Assembly: GCA_019308905.1 (NCBI GenBank)
Contig: JAFDHF010000042.1
Location: forward strand, 1 to 35,778
Length of the DNA stretch: 35,778 nucleotides
From: Deltaproteobacteria bacterium
Lineage (GTDB): Bacteria; Desulfobacterota; BSN033; WVXP01
Direction: 5' to 3'
This document shows positions 23,043-31,450 of this stretch, piece after piece (positions within the stretch are counted from its first letter, which is position 1; the number at the start of each line of letters is the position of its first letter). The translations under genes were made by a program, and so were the position numbers. The notes under the pieces are model-generated. The model did no database searches. It was given only the letters and a program-made list of their open reading frames with translations, and was not told the DNA's origin.

Positions 23043-24794
23043 CTAGCCCGGTGGCCGGGAGTCTCGGCGGATCTTTCGGGTAGCCTCCATATCCACCTCG
23101 AAGGTCTCTGGATCGATGACTACGCCGTAGTCCTCCCTCGCCTTTTCCGGCGAGATGATGTCGTTCCGTACCTCTTCCTGCACCTTTTCGACCGGGCGCT
23201 CGTAAGGGGGACCATAGCCCCCGCCTCCACCGGCTTCCTGGTAGTAGATCGTCCCTTCCGGGACGTTCTCCACCAGATCCTTGGTGGTGCAATGGTAGAC
23301 CGTACCATCTGGGTAACGCAGTTCGATGCGATTGAGAGTACCCGGTTTCCCGCCGCGGGCTCCCCTGGGAGCCTCCACGTCTCCCTCGCCGAAGGTTATG
23401 ACCTTTGTCTCCTCTCCCCCGATTCTGAAGACCGTCACAACCCCGAGCCCCCCTCTCCACTGGCCCGCCCCTGCCGAATCTCTCCAGTACTCGTGCTGGT
23501 GGAGGAGATGAGGGGTCTGCTGCTCAAACATCTCGTAATCCTGGTCCAAGACCCCTCCTGAAGCGTCTATCATTCCGATGTGGTCGTAGCCGTCTGTTCC
23601 CTTGATGCCCCCTGAGCCCCCCTTGAGCCCCATAAACCCGATGTCCACATAGGGAGTGTTCTTGCGAGGGTCTCGACCGGTGATCAGACTGCACAGCAGG
23701 GCATTCCATTCAGCCGTGACCCTGTCCGGAATGGCGGGACCGAGAGCCCGCATGATCGCATTGGCATTGATGGGGCAGAGATGGTTTCCATAGGTGGTTG
23801 CCGCGGGATAGGCCGCATTCAGAATTGTGCCTTCTGGAATGATGATCTCCAGGGGACGCACCATTCCATCGTTGTGAGGTATATCCGGGTTGACCATCTG
23901 GAGAAAGGTGAGAAGGGTGGCTGAGGCGCTCGATGTATAGGTTCCGTTCACAAAACCCGAGGTCTGGGGGTCTGTGCCGGTGTAGTCGAAGATGATCTTC
24001 TCGTCCTCGACCGTGATCTTAACACGGATCGTGTACTTTGAGCCCGGAGTCCTCCCGTCGAAGTATCCGGAGGCCTCCCCGGAGTACAAGCCGTTGGGAA
24101 TGCTTCGGATCTCGGAACGCATCATCTTCTCCGTGGAATCGAAGAGAAACTCCTTGTGTGCTTCGTAGACATCCAGGCCGTAGCGCTCCACGAGTTCGAG
24201 CATCCGGCGTTCTCCCACAACACAACTCCCCATCTCCGCCTTCATGTCCTCCTCGACGATCTTGAGGCGGATGTTGGCAAATATGAGTCTCCAGACGTCC
24301 TTTCGAAGCTTCCCCCTCTCATAGACCTTCACGGGCGGGATTCTGAGTGTTTCCTGAAACACCTCTGTGGCCTGTGGATTATAGCCGCCCTGGACCGCTC
24401 CACCGATGTCGGCCTGGTGACCCTTGCAGGCCGCCCAGGCCACGAGGCGGTCTTTGTAGAAGATGGGCTTGTAGACAGCCACGTCGTTGTTCTGATTCCC
24501 CATGGAAAAGACGTCGTTGTGAAAAATCACGTCACCCGGGTAGATCTCGTTCCCAAAGTAATCGACGATGTACTGGCAGACCGGTCCGAGGGAGAAGGCC
24601 AGAATGGGGAGGTTCTCCGTCTGCTCGAGCATCCTCCCCCGGGCATCGTAGAGGCCGGTTACAAAGTCCTTTGCCTCACAGAGGATGGGAGAGCGCGTAG
24701 TCCGGGTGAGGGCGATGCTCATCTCCTCGGTAATCGATTTGAAACGCCGCTGGAAGACGGAAACGAGGATCCTGTCGATCTTGGCCTCTTTCAT
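23043..24794 (-). CDS. Hydantoinase B / 5-oxoprolinase family subunit
   Basis: A 583-residue protein of the HyuB / acetone-carboxylase-like family. Landmarks are FKSITEEMSIALTRTTRSPI at the N-terminus, GDVIFHNDVFSMGNQNNDVAVYKPIF, GNHLCPINANAIMRALGPAIP and AGGGGGYGPPYERP near the end. With the HyuA-type partner it should form an ATP-dependent enzyme acting on cyclic amides (hydantoin, 5-oxoproline) or a carboxylase of ketones. The start overlaps the partner gene's stop by four bases (ATGA), so the subunits are coupled. It is the last gene of the minus-strand unit that begins with the B12 mutase. A third acetone-carboxylase-type subunit is absent. Confidence 0.88.
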   Translation of the reverse strand: MKEAKIDRILVSVFQRRFKSITEEMSIALTRTTRSPILCEAKDFVTGLYDARGRMLEQTENLPILAFSLGPVCQYIVDYFGNEIYPGDVIFHNDVFSMGNQNNDVAVYKPIFYKDRLVAWAACKGHQADIGGAVQGGYNPQATEVFQETLRIPPVKVYERGKLRKDVWRLIFANIRLKIVEEDMKAEMGSCVVGERRMLELVERYGLDVYEAHKEFLFDSTEKMMRSEIRSIPNGLYSGEASGYFDGRTPGSKYTIRVKITVEDEKIIFDYTGTDPQTSGFVNGTYTSSASATLLTFLQMVNPDIPHNDGMVRPLEIIIPEGTILNAAYPAATTYGNHLCPINANAIMRALGPAIPDRVTAEWNALLCSLITGRDPRKNTPYVDIGFMGLKGGSGGIKGTDGYDHIGMIDASGGVLDQDYEMFEQQTPHLLHQHEYWRDSAGAGQWRGGLGVVTVFRIGGEETKVITFGEGDVEAPRGARGGKPGTLNRIELRYPDGTVYHCTTKDLVENVPEGTIYYQEAGGGGGYGPPYERPVEKVQEEVRNDIISPEKAREDYGVVIDPETFEVDMEATRKIRRDSRPPG

Positions 24795-26896
24795 CGTACT
24801 ACCCTCCCCACATACTCGGCTTCCCTCTGTTTGAGGTACATGGTATAGCTGCCGAAGCGGTCGCAGATGACGCTGTACTCGGGAGTGACAAAGGTCGTGG
24901 TGTTGACCTGTTCTATCAGGGCAGGTCCCTCAACTCTGTTCCCGAAGTGGAGCCTGTGCCCGTCAAAGACGTCGATCTCCTGAAATTCCTTTCTCAGGGG
25001 CAGATAGACCGATCTCCTCCCTTTGAGAGCCCCGGAAGGATCGGGGCCGCGGTACTCTTCCTCGACGAGCCTGGGTTTTTCCGTTCTTCCGATGCAGGCC
25101 AAGCGCATATTGATCAGCTCGATGGGAGTCCCCTCTTCTTCCAGGGAGTAACCAAAGAGCCGGTCGTGTTCAGGGTGGAATCTCGCGGCCATGGAGGGGA
25201 TGTCCCTGTTCAGGATCTCCTCCCTGGTGACGGCTACGTTTACCTCGTGGTACTGTTTTATGTACCGCATGTCCAGGGAGTAGACATACTCGACCCTGTC
25301 AGGGGGGATGTGTTCCGACTCCATGAGGCCGCCCCCTTCCCTCTCCATCTCCAGGAAAAGAGCGACGAACTTCTCCACATCCATGCCTTCCAGGGTGGTG
25401 ACATAGGTTCGGACGAAATTGTGCCTCAGGTCTGACATGAGCATGCCTGCCGCACAGAAGATAGAGGATTCCTTGGGGATTATCATGACGGGGATCTCCA
25501 GTTCCCGAGCGATCATGCATGCATGGTTCGGGCCCGCCCCCCCGGCGATCACCATGGGGAAATCCCTGGGATCATGGCCGCGTTTCACCGAGACCTCCCT
25601 GACACCTGATGCCATATTGACATTGATCACGTCGTACATCCCTGCAGCGGCCTCGAGAACGTCCATTTTCAGCTTTCGGGCGACGTGTTCTTCAATGGCC
25701 CTCTCCGCCTTCTTCCTGTTGAGGCGGATCCTGCCGCCGGCGAAGTAATCCGGATCGAGATAGCCCAGCACAAGGTCGGCGTCCGTGCAGGTGGGAAGCT
25801 CTCCCCCGAGATCATAACAGGCCGGCCCGGGTTTGGCCCCGGCACTGTGAGGACCCATGCGCAGCAGGCCCCCCTCATCGATCCAACCGATGCTGCCGCC
25901 CCCGGCGCCGATGGTGACTATGTTGAGCATGGGCAGGGCAAGGCGGAGCCGGTTTATCTCTCCCTCTGTGGTCACCACCGGAGTGCGATCCTTGATCAGG
26001 GCGGCATCGAAGCTGGTACCACCCATGTCGACGGTGATGCAGTCCTTGTAGCCTTGAACGGATGTATAGGAGATCCCTGCAACGGGTCCCCCCGCCGGCC
26101 CGGACAGCAGCGTTACAGCTGCAGTCTCCATGGCATTCTCGGGTGAGACCACGCCGCCGTTGGACTGCATGATGAGAAGAATGCCCTGGAAGGCCACGTC
26201 CTCGAGCTTCTCGATGAGACTCGTGAGATACCTTCTCAGGATGGGGCCCACATAGGCGTTCAGGACGGTTGTGCTCACCCGGTCGTAGAATCGGATGGAG
26301 GGCAGAAGGGTGCTCGACACGGTCAGATAGGCATGGGGCATTCTGCGGGCAACCATTTCCGCTGCCTTCCTCTCGTGTTCCGGGTTGGCAAAGGAGTTCA
26401 TGAAACAGATTGCAACGGCCTCGACACCCTCCTTCTCGAACCGATCCAGGGCAGCCTCCACATGGGACTCCTCCAGTGGAAGGAGCTCGTCTCCCCTGTA
26501 GTCCAGCCGCTCCTGCACGGGCATTCTCAGGTATCTGGGCACAAGGGGCTTCACGTTTTCGTAGTGGTTGTTGTACTGCTCTTCCCGGATCCCCCTTCTC
26601 ATCTCGAGGGCATCCCGTACCCCCTTGGTCGTGAGAAGTCCGGTCTTGGCCCCCCTGTATGTGAGGACCGCGTTGGTCGTCACCGTTGTTCCGTGGACAA
26701 TGGTATCCACTTCCTTTATGAATTCCTCGAGGGTGACCCCCTTGCTTTCTGCCATCTCCCTGAGACCGTTCATCAGTCCGACAGAGGGGTCCTCCGGGGT
26801 GGACAGAACCTTATAGATCTCTGAACTGCCGTCTTCATGGGTAAGGAGAAAATCGGTGAATGTCCCGCCCACGTCGATTCCAACCTTGTAGCTCAT
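24791..26896 (-). CDS. Hydantoinase A / 5-oxoprolinase family ATPase subunit
   Basis: A 701-residue ATP-binding subunit. It starts YKVGIDVGGTFTDFLLTHEDG, the actin-like/ASKHA phosphate-1 motif, has IVHGTTVTTNAVLTYRG, SGPAGGPVAGISYTSV, a DMGGTSFDAALI second phosphate motif and VIAGGAGPNHACMIAREL. In the family this subunit phosphorylates the substrate or a carboxyl donor so that its partner can open or carboxylate it. RBS (CAGGAG) lies 8-13 nt before the ATG. A 75-nt gap separates it from the acyl-CoA mutase gene, and all four genes are on one strand. Confidence 0.9.
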   Translation of the reverse strand: MSYKVGIDVGGTFTDFLLTHEDGSSEIYKVLSTPEDPSVGLMNGLREMAESKGVTLEEFIKEVDTIVHGTTVTTNAVLTYRGAKTGLLTTKGVRDALEMRRGIREEQYNNHYENVKPLVPRYLRMPVQERLDYRGDELLPLEESHVEAALDRFEKEGVEAVAICFMNSFANPEHERKAAEMVARRMPHAYLTVSSTLLPSIRFYDRVSTTVLNAYVGPILRRYLTSLIEKLEDVAFQGILLIMQSNGGVVSPENAMETAAVTLLSGPAGGPVAGISYTSVQGYKDCITVDMGGTSFDAALIKDRTPVVTTEGEINRLRLALPMLNIVTIGAGGGSIGWIDEGGLLRMGPHSAGAKPGPACYDLGGELPTCTDADLVLGYLDPDYFAGGRIRLNRKKAERAIEEHVARKLKMDVLEAAAGMYDVINVNMASGVREVSVKRGHDPRDFPMVIAGGAGPNHACMIARELEIPVMIIPKESSIFCAAGMLMSDLRHNFVRTYVTTLEGMDVEKFVALFLEMEREGGGLMESEHIPPDRVEYVYSLDMRYIKQYHEVNVAVTREEILNRDIPSMAARFHPEHDRLFGYSLEEEGTPIELINMRLACIGRTEKPRLVEEEYRGPDPSGALKGRRSVYLPLRKEFQEIDVFDGHRLHFGNRVEGPALIEQVNTTTFVTPEYSVICDRFGSYTMYLKQREAEYVGRVVR

Positions 26897-26971
26897 ATCG
26901 AGGCTCCTGCTGGTTCGTTTTTCTCGGGCACCGTGCCGCGCTGGTCTCCTCCCCGAGGCCCGATCCTCCGC

Positions 26972-28606
26972 TTAGAAGATGGTCGGTTCTTTGAATTCCC
27001 CGAAGACCTCTCTGAAGACCCCTGCCATTTCGCCCACGGTTGCATAGGCCTTGCAGCATTCGAGCAGATGGGGCATGACGTTCCTCTTCTCCCTGGCCGC
27101 TTTTTCCAGTCCCTTCAGGCCTCTGGCCACGGCACTGTTGTCACGGCTCCTTTTGACCTCCTTGAGACTCCGGATCTGCCTTTCAGCGGATTCCCAGCTG
27201 TACTCGTGGAGCTGGACCTCCTGTTCCTCCCCTTCGGTGTGGATGTTGACCCCTACCTTGAGTAGCTCCCCTGACTGCACCCCACGTTCGAACTCGTAGG
27301 CCTGGCGGGCCACCTCCCTCTGGACATAACCGGAGGAGACAGCCCGGACCATGCCGCCCAGGTCGTCGATCCGCTTCATTTCTTCCAGGATCTTCTCCTC
27401 CATCTGCTTTGTCAGGGTCTCGACGAAGTAGGATCCTGCCAGGGGGTCCACCGTATCCCGGAGGCCGATCTCGTCCATAAGAAGCTGGAGTGTTCTCAGA
27501 GAGAGCAGGGCAGCCCGGGGGGTCGGGATTGTATAGGCCTCGTCAAAGGAGCAGAGTGCCGTGGTCTGGGCCCCTCCCAGGGCAGCAGCCAAGGCGTAAT
27601 AGGCGCCGCGGATGATGTTGTTTTCAGGCTGGGCCTTGGTCAGTCCATAGCCTCCCCCACCGAAAAGACCGCGAAAGAAGAGCACCTTCTGGTTCTTCTT
27701 ACCCGCCCCGTAACGTTCCCGGAGGTTCTTTGCCCAGAGTTTGCGGGCCGCCCGGAACTTGGCTACCTGTTCCCAGAGATTGCCGAATATGTTTATGTTG
27801 AATGAAAACCGTCCCACAAAGTCATCCACCTCATGCCCACGCCGGAGAACCTCATCGATGTAGGCGTTGGCGATCTGGATGGCATAGGCGATCTCCTGAA
27901 CGGGAGTCGCTCCGGATTCCCTTATGTGGTAGCCGCACACGCTGACCGGGTTGGTCCTTGGCATCTCCTTTATGGAATACTCTATGGTGTCCCCGATCAG
28001 ACGAACGGCCGGTTCCACAGGGAATATCCAGGCTCCCCTTCCGATCATCTCCTTCAGGATGTCGTTCTGGGGGGTTGCGCTGATCTCATTCCTGGAAAAT
28101 CCGTATTTTTCAGCCACGGCCTGGTACATGGCCAGCATGACAGAGGCAACGGCGTTGATGGTCAGCCCGGTGCCGATTCTGTTGAGAGGGATATCCCGGA
28201 AGGCGGTTTCGAAATCCCGAAGGGTGTCAACTGCCATGCCGACCCGCCCGACTTCTCCCTCGGCTGAGGGATCGTCCGAATCGAGGCCCATCTGTGTGGG
28301 GAGGTCGAAGGCCACGTTGAGACCCGTCTGACCATGGGAGATGAGGAACTTGAACCGCTCGTTGGTTTCCTCGGGGGTTCCAAACCCGGAATACTGCCTG
28401 GTGGTCCAGGCCCGGGAGCGGTAGCCAAGGGGATGGATCCCCCGGGTGAAGGGGTACCGGCCGGGATCCGGGGCATCCCTGTCATAGTCGAATCCCACGG
28501 CCCGGAGATCGTCGGGTGTGTAGACCGGTTTGACGTGGATGCCGGACTGGAGGATGACGTCCTCGATTTGATCCTTCTCGTTCTTTACGTATCTTGCAAC
28601 ACCCAT
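26972..28606 (-). CDS. B12-dependent acyl-CoA mutase, large (catalytic) subunit
   Basis: A 544-residue catalytic subunit of the methylmalonyl-CoA mutase family, without the B12 domain, which is a separate gene. It carries TTRQYSGFGTPEETNERF, GQTGLNVAFDLPTQMGLDSDD, SATPQNDILKEMIGRG and the CGYHIRESGATPVQEIAYA stretch. His227 and Arg202 occupy the usual CoA/substrate positions. By eye, the position equivalent to Tyr89 of methylmalonyl-CoA mutase seems to be Phe85, as reported for isobutyryl-CoA mutase, so the substrate is open (methylmalonyl-, isobutyryl-, hydroxyisobutyryl- or another acyl-CoA). The carbon-skeleton rearrangement needs adenosylcobalamin. It starts 13 nt after the small-subunit stop. 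No MeaB-type chaperone gene is present. Confidence 0.88.
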   Translation of the reverse strand: MGVARYVKNEKDQIEDVILQSGIHVKPVYTPDDLRAVGFDYDRDAPDPGRYPFTRGIHPLGYRSRAWTTRQYSGFGTPEETNERFKFLISHGQTGLNVAFDLPTQMGLDSDDPSAEGEVGRVGMAVDTLRDFETAFRDIPLNRIGTGLTINAVASVMLAMYQAVAEKYGFSRNEISATPQNDILKEMIGRGAWIFPVEPAVRLIGDTIEYSIKEMPRTNPVSVCGYHIRESGATPVQEIAYAIQIANAYIDEVLRRGHEVDDFVGRFSFNINIFGNLWEQVAKFRAARKLWAKNLRERYGAGKKNQKVLFFRGLFGGGGYGLTKAQPENNIIRGAYYALAAALGGAQTTALCSFDEAYTIPTPRAALLSLRTLQLLMDEIGLRDTVDPLAGSYFVETLTKQMEEKILEEMKRIDDLGGMVRAVSSGYVQREVARQAYEFERGVQSGELLKVGVNIHTEGEEQEVQLHEYSWESAERQIRSLKEVKRSRDNSAVARGLKGLEKAAREKRNVMPHLLECCKAYATVGEMAGVFREVFGEFKEPTIF

Positions 28607-28619
28607 GACGCCCTCCGAC

Positions 28620-29039
28620 TCAACCGGGCCTCTGCCCCTTCCGTTTTCTCACGTGTTCCTCGATCCACCTTATGGATTCTTCAAAGGGGGTTCCCCCTGG
28701 AAAGGCCCCGTCGATACCCAGCTCCTTCAGCCTTGGGATGTCACCCTTTGGAATCACCCCGCCAACCACCACCAGCACGTCGTCCATCTTGTTCTCTCTG
28801 ACTCTCTCCATAAGTTTCTGGCAGATCGGGAGATGGGCGCCGGACATGATGCTGAGGCCGATGACGTCCACATCCTCCTGGATGGCCGTGTTTATGATCT
28901 GGTCGATCCTCTGATGAAGGCCGCTGTAAATCACCTCCATTCCGGCGTCCCTCAGGGCGAAGGCCATCACTTTTGCTCCTCTGTCATGGCCGTCCAGCCC
29001 GGGCTTTGCCACCAGAATTCGGATCCTTTTCCCTGCCAC
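28620..29039 (-). CDS. B12-binding small subunit of acyl-CoA mutase
   Basis: A 139-residue cobalamin-binding domain. The signature is DGHDRG (His18 is the expected lower cobalt ligand), followed by GLSIMSGAH and VVVGGVIPKGD, the three standard elements of the B12 Rossmann fold. It binds adenosylcobalamin and docks on the large subunit encoded just downstream. I chose GTG at 29039, where the domain starts and a purine-rich GAGAGGGG stretch precedes it. The frame continues upstream to 29168, but that extension does not look like the family. It is the first gene of a four-gene unit with the mutase and the hydantoinase A/B-type pair. Confidence 0.9.
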   Translation of the reverse strand: MAGKRIRILVAKPGLDGHDRGAKVMAFALRDAGMEVIYSGLHQRIDQIINTAIQEDVDVIGLSIMSGAHLPICQKLMERVRENKMDDVLVVVGGVIPKGDIPRLKELGIDGAFPGGTPFEESIRWIEEHVRKRKGQRPG

Positions 29040-29188
29040 GGCAAGCCCCCCTCTCTTTTCCTCTTGGAGGCCGTCTCCCTGTTGCCCGGCAAAGAACAGG
29101 GCGATTGTAAGTTCAGGGAACGGCTCCCCCTGCAGATGGAAACTACTGTAATGCCTCAGTCCTGTCAAGGGAGTCTTCCCCTGGCTCG

Positions 29189-29217
29189 TTGCATGGTCCG
29201 GTGAGTGTTGGTATCAT
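29189..29217 (+). promoter_or_regulatory. Possible promoter for the DnaJ-like gene
   Basis: TTGCAT (29189-29194), a 17-nt spacer and TATCAT (29212-29217). The -10 is five of six and the -35 is weak. It lies just upstream of the DnaJ-like start and divergent from the mutase genes. Confidence 0.4.
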
Positions 29218-29244
29218 GTAAAGAAAAAAGAGGATCGCTCTGCC

Positions 29245-30066
29245 ATGACCGGGAAAGACTACTACAGGATTCTTGAGGTTGACAAGGAGGCCACCGAGGA
29301 GGAGATCAAACAGGCCTACAGGAGGCTGGCCCTCCGGTACCATCCTGACCGGAATGCGGGAGACCCTCGGGCGGAGGAGAGATTCAAGGAGATCAGCGAG
29401 GCATACGGGGTGCTCATGGATCGAGAAAAGAGGAGGCTCTACGATTCCCAACAGAGCCCCTTTGCCGGCAGGTATCGGTATCGCCAGGAGGAAGTGTTCC
29501 GCGACATGTTCAGAAACCCCCAGGCCCAGGACCTCTTTCGTGAACTGAGCAGGGAATTCGAGAAATACGGTGTCCGGTTCGACGAGAGATTCATGAACCG
29601 GGTTTTCTTCGGAGGAAGGGGGATATTCTTCGGAGGAATCTTCTTTGGTGGGCCGATTTTCGGAAGTCCTTTCTTTTCTCGGGACTCCGGCGGGGCCCCG
29701 GTATTTGGCCGGGAGAGCAGGCGGCCTGCTCTTCACAAGTCGAAGGTCCGCACCTTGAACGAGGGAATCCTGGCCCGGTTCGGGCAGAAGATCGAGACCC
29801 TTCTCCTGGGGCACGCTCCAAAATCCATTGGCAGATCAAACGGTCTCGACATGACGTACCATCTGAGGCTGACCAGGGAGGAGGCCTCCTCAGGGTCGAA
29901 GATCAGGATCGCCTACAAGAGGGGGAAGAGCCCTGAGAAGTTGGACGTGAAGATCCCCCCTGGTACGAGGTCCGGCAGCAGACTCAGGGTAAGGGGCAAG
30001 GGGATGCCGAATCCTGCTGGCGGTCCACCTGGAGACCTCTATCTCCTGATCGAAGTGGGGCGTTGA
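29245..30066 (+). CDS. DnaJ-family co-chaperone (CbpA-like, no zinc fingers)
   Basis: A 273-residue J-domain protein. Residues 4-66 form the J domain with HPD at 33-35 ([10 protein letters not shown]) and the usual tail through LYDSQ. A Gly/Phe-rich linker ([19 protein letters not shown], about 131-150) follows. The C-terminal ~80 residues ([20 protein letters not shown], then [19 protein letters not shown] and GDLYLLIEV) match one substrate-binding beta-domain. The zinc-finger cysteines and the second C-terminal domain of full DnaJ are missing. It should stimulate a DnaK/Hsp70 ATPase. RBS: AGAGGA, about 11 nt upstream. Its stop is 24 nt from the convergent DUF434-type gene. Confidence 0.85.
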   Translation: MTGKDYYRILEVDKEATEEEIKQAYRRLALRYHPDRNAGDPRAEERFKEISEAYGVLMDREKRRLYDSQQSPFAGRYRYRQEEVFRDMFRNPQAQDLFRELSREFEKYGVRFDERFMNRVFFGGRGIFFGGIFFGGPIFGSPFFSRDSGGAPVFGRESRRPALHKSKVRTLNEGILARFGQKIETLLLGHAPKSIGRSNGLDMTYHLRLTREEASSGSKIRIAYKRGKSPEKLDVKIPPGTRSGSRLRVRGKGMPNPAGGPPGDLYLLIEVGR

Positions 30067-30090
30067 GGAGGGTTGCCGCGTCCAGACGGC

Positions 30091-30762
30091 TCAGAGTGTG
30101 ATCAGCCAGGCCTGCGGAATGCGGGTCTCGATGACGTGGCCTGCCAGATCGACCACTCGGTCGACCCGATCGATGATCGCCGAGTCGCTGGTCGCGACGA
30201 CTCCTGGATGGCCCATGAGAATCCTTTCAGGGACCTTCACAGCCCTCGATTCTCCGGCCAGGTTAGCCGCCCTGAGACGACGGGCGACATGGAGTGCCAG
30301 GAGCCCGCTCTTGCTGATGGGAGAATCAAAGAGAAACACGATCCTCTCGGGCGGGAACTCCACCAGCACTTCTATCAGGAGATCGACGGCCTCGATCGTT
30401 ACCTCTCCCATCTTGTAGGAAGATGAGATCCCTGAGACGTCTCGAATGAAAGAGTCATCCGCCATTACCAGGGGTTCCCGGCGCAGGGCTGCCTCGATGG
30501 TGATCAGCACATTGTGGCCGTCCGCTGCGAGGACAGAACCTCTGACCCCTTCCATGGGAATCCTTCTCTCCCTCCGCCGTCCTGCGTCGGCCTGAGAAAA
30601 GACCCCACGGTGGAGCAGTTCTCGTGCTTTCCTTTCCAGGCCGTAACGGTTGCCGACGAGATCGAGGCTGTTCTTCCGGGGATAGCCCCGTCCGAGAAGA
30701 TACCGGAGATCCTCCGCCCCTTTTCTGAGGGATGCCAGATCGATGGAGAGACGCCTTTGCAC
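30091..30762 (-). CDS. DUF434-type conserved protein
   Basis: A 223-residue protein. The first part (LASLRKGAEDLRYLLGRGYPRKNSLDLVGNRYGL) matches, from memory, the DUF434 domain seen in archaea and some anaerobic bacteria. The second half contains GSVLAADGHNVLITIEAAL, MADDSFIRDVSGISSSY, FLFDSPISKSG and VATSDSAIID. Several conserved acidic residues and the Rossmann-like alternation suggest a nucleotide- or metal-binding fold, but no activity is known to me. I chose GTG at 30762, with GGAGA 6 nt upstream; the frame runs back to 30906 without support. Confidence 0.7.
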   Translation of the reverse strand: MQRRLSIDLASLRKGAEDLRYLLGRGYPRKNSLDLVGNRYGLERKARELLHRGVFSQADAGRRRERRIPMEGVRGSVLAADGHNVLITIEAALRREPLVMADDSFIRDVSGISSSYKMGEVTIEAVDLLIEVLVEFPPERIVFLFDSPISKSGLLALHVARRLRAANLAGESRAVKVPERILMGHPGVVATSDSAIIDRVDRVVDLAGHVIETRIPQAWLITL

Positions 30763-30939
30763 TGGTATTCTCCGGTCCGGTACTATAACACAAAAACGGA
30801 AGATCCCGAAACTCCGTCCATGGACAGGACCTTCACGGGCAAGGCAAGGAACCTCTCGAGGCACGGGGGTCATTGACCTTTCAGGACCCAAGATGCTAGA
30901 GTTCAACGAGAGCCCGTAACTCGTCCTTACCGAAAAACG

Positions 30940-31090
30940 CCGGTGGAGCGAACATCGGCTTGACCCCGGGGGCCAGCCTTGCCGGGGAGAGCTTCACCCC
31001 AAGGGGTGAGCCCCTGCTGCCCGAGGCCGTGGGGCCGGCCAGGGAGTCGGAAAGTCCGCTGGGAGAGCGGGACCGGCTCTTTTCGGTGTG
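30940..31090 (+). other. GC-rich structured leader before the Sec-glutaredoxin gene
   Basis: There is no gene between 30763 and 31117. The sequence can form a hairpin near 30993-31012 (CACCCC-AA-GGGGTG with flanking pairs), GCCG/CGGC pairs near 30941-30961, and AGAGC-GGGACCG-GCTCT followed by TTT near 31064-31083. The last looks like a weak terminator 35 nt before the start codon, so an attenuation leader is possible. It matches no class I recognise. Confidence 0.3.
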
Positions 31091-31117
31091 GACCGACCAT
31101 CACAAGGAGGAAGCAAA

Positions 31118-31375
31118 GTGGAACCAGAGGTCAAGGTATACAGCAGCCCCACGTGACCATACTGCAAGATGGCGAAAGAGTATCTTTCGCGCAAGGGGAT
31201 CCCTTTTGTGGATCACGATGTGACCATGGATCCAGAAGCCCTCCAGGAGATGGTTAGGATCTCCGGGGCCAGGGCGGTCCCCGTCATTGCAGCCTGCGGC
31301 GAGGTCATGGTCGGATTCGATCAGGCCCGTCTTGATCAGATACTTTCGTGCATCACTCAGAAGACCGAGATCTGA
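31118..31375 (+). CDS. Selenocysteine-containing glutaredoxin (UPYC active site)
   Basis: An 85-residue glutaredoxin. GTG at 31118 is preceded by AAGGAGG. The frame reads MEPEVKVYSSPT, then TGA (31154-31156), then PYCKMAKEYLSRKGIPF. Sec13 therefore replaces the first Cys of the CPYC redox motif, with Cys16 as the resolving residue. The rest is a complete thioredoxin fold: VDHDVTMDPEALQEM, the cis-Pro segment ARAVPVIAACGEVMVGFD, and a final helix. A perfect 8-bp hairpin with a GTA loop starts 15 nt after the TGA and fits a bacterial SECIS. Sec-containing glutaredoxins have been reported. Read as a stop, the TGA would leave a headless glutaredoxin, as any standard caller would annotate from ATG 31169. 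It should reduce disulfides or mixed glutathione disulfides in the cytoplasm. Confidence 0.88.
31172..31190 (+). promoter_or_regulatory. Candidate SECIS hairpin of the Sec-glutaredoxin
   Basis: GCGAAAGA (31172-31179), loop GTA, TCTTTCGC (31183-31190): perfect 8-bp stem, first loop base G, 15 nt between the TGA and the stem. It lies inside the coding sequence, as bacterial SECIS elements do. Confidence 0.8.
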
Positions 31376-31450
31376 AAGAGAGCCGGAGGGAGCAGGCCTC
31401 TCGGCAGAGGATATGACCCGCAGGAGTGGGTTTCCCGGAGAATGGGGAGG

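Noticed and set aside
30979-31257. A 92-residue + strand frame overlapping the Sec-glutaredoxin start
   Set aside because: Its composition is that of a frame-shifted shadow rich in Pro, Arg and Gly. It overlaps the real gene in another frame and has no family resemblance.
31169-31375. A stand-alone 68-residue glutaredoxin-like protein starting at ATG 31169
   Set aside because: It would lack the first beta strand and the active site, and it has no RBS at the proper distance. The longer frame with TGA as Sec explains the sequence fully.
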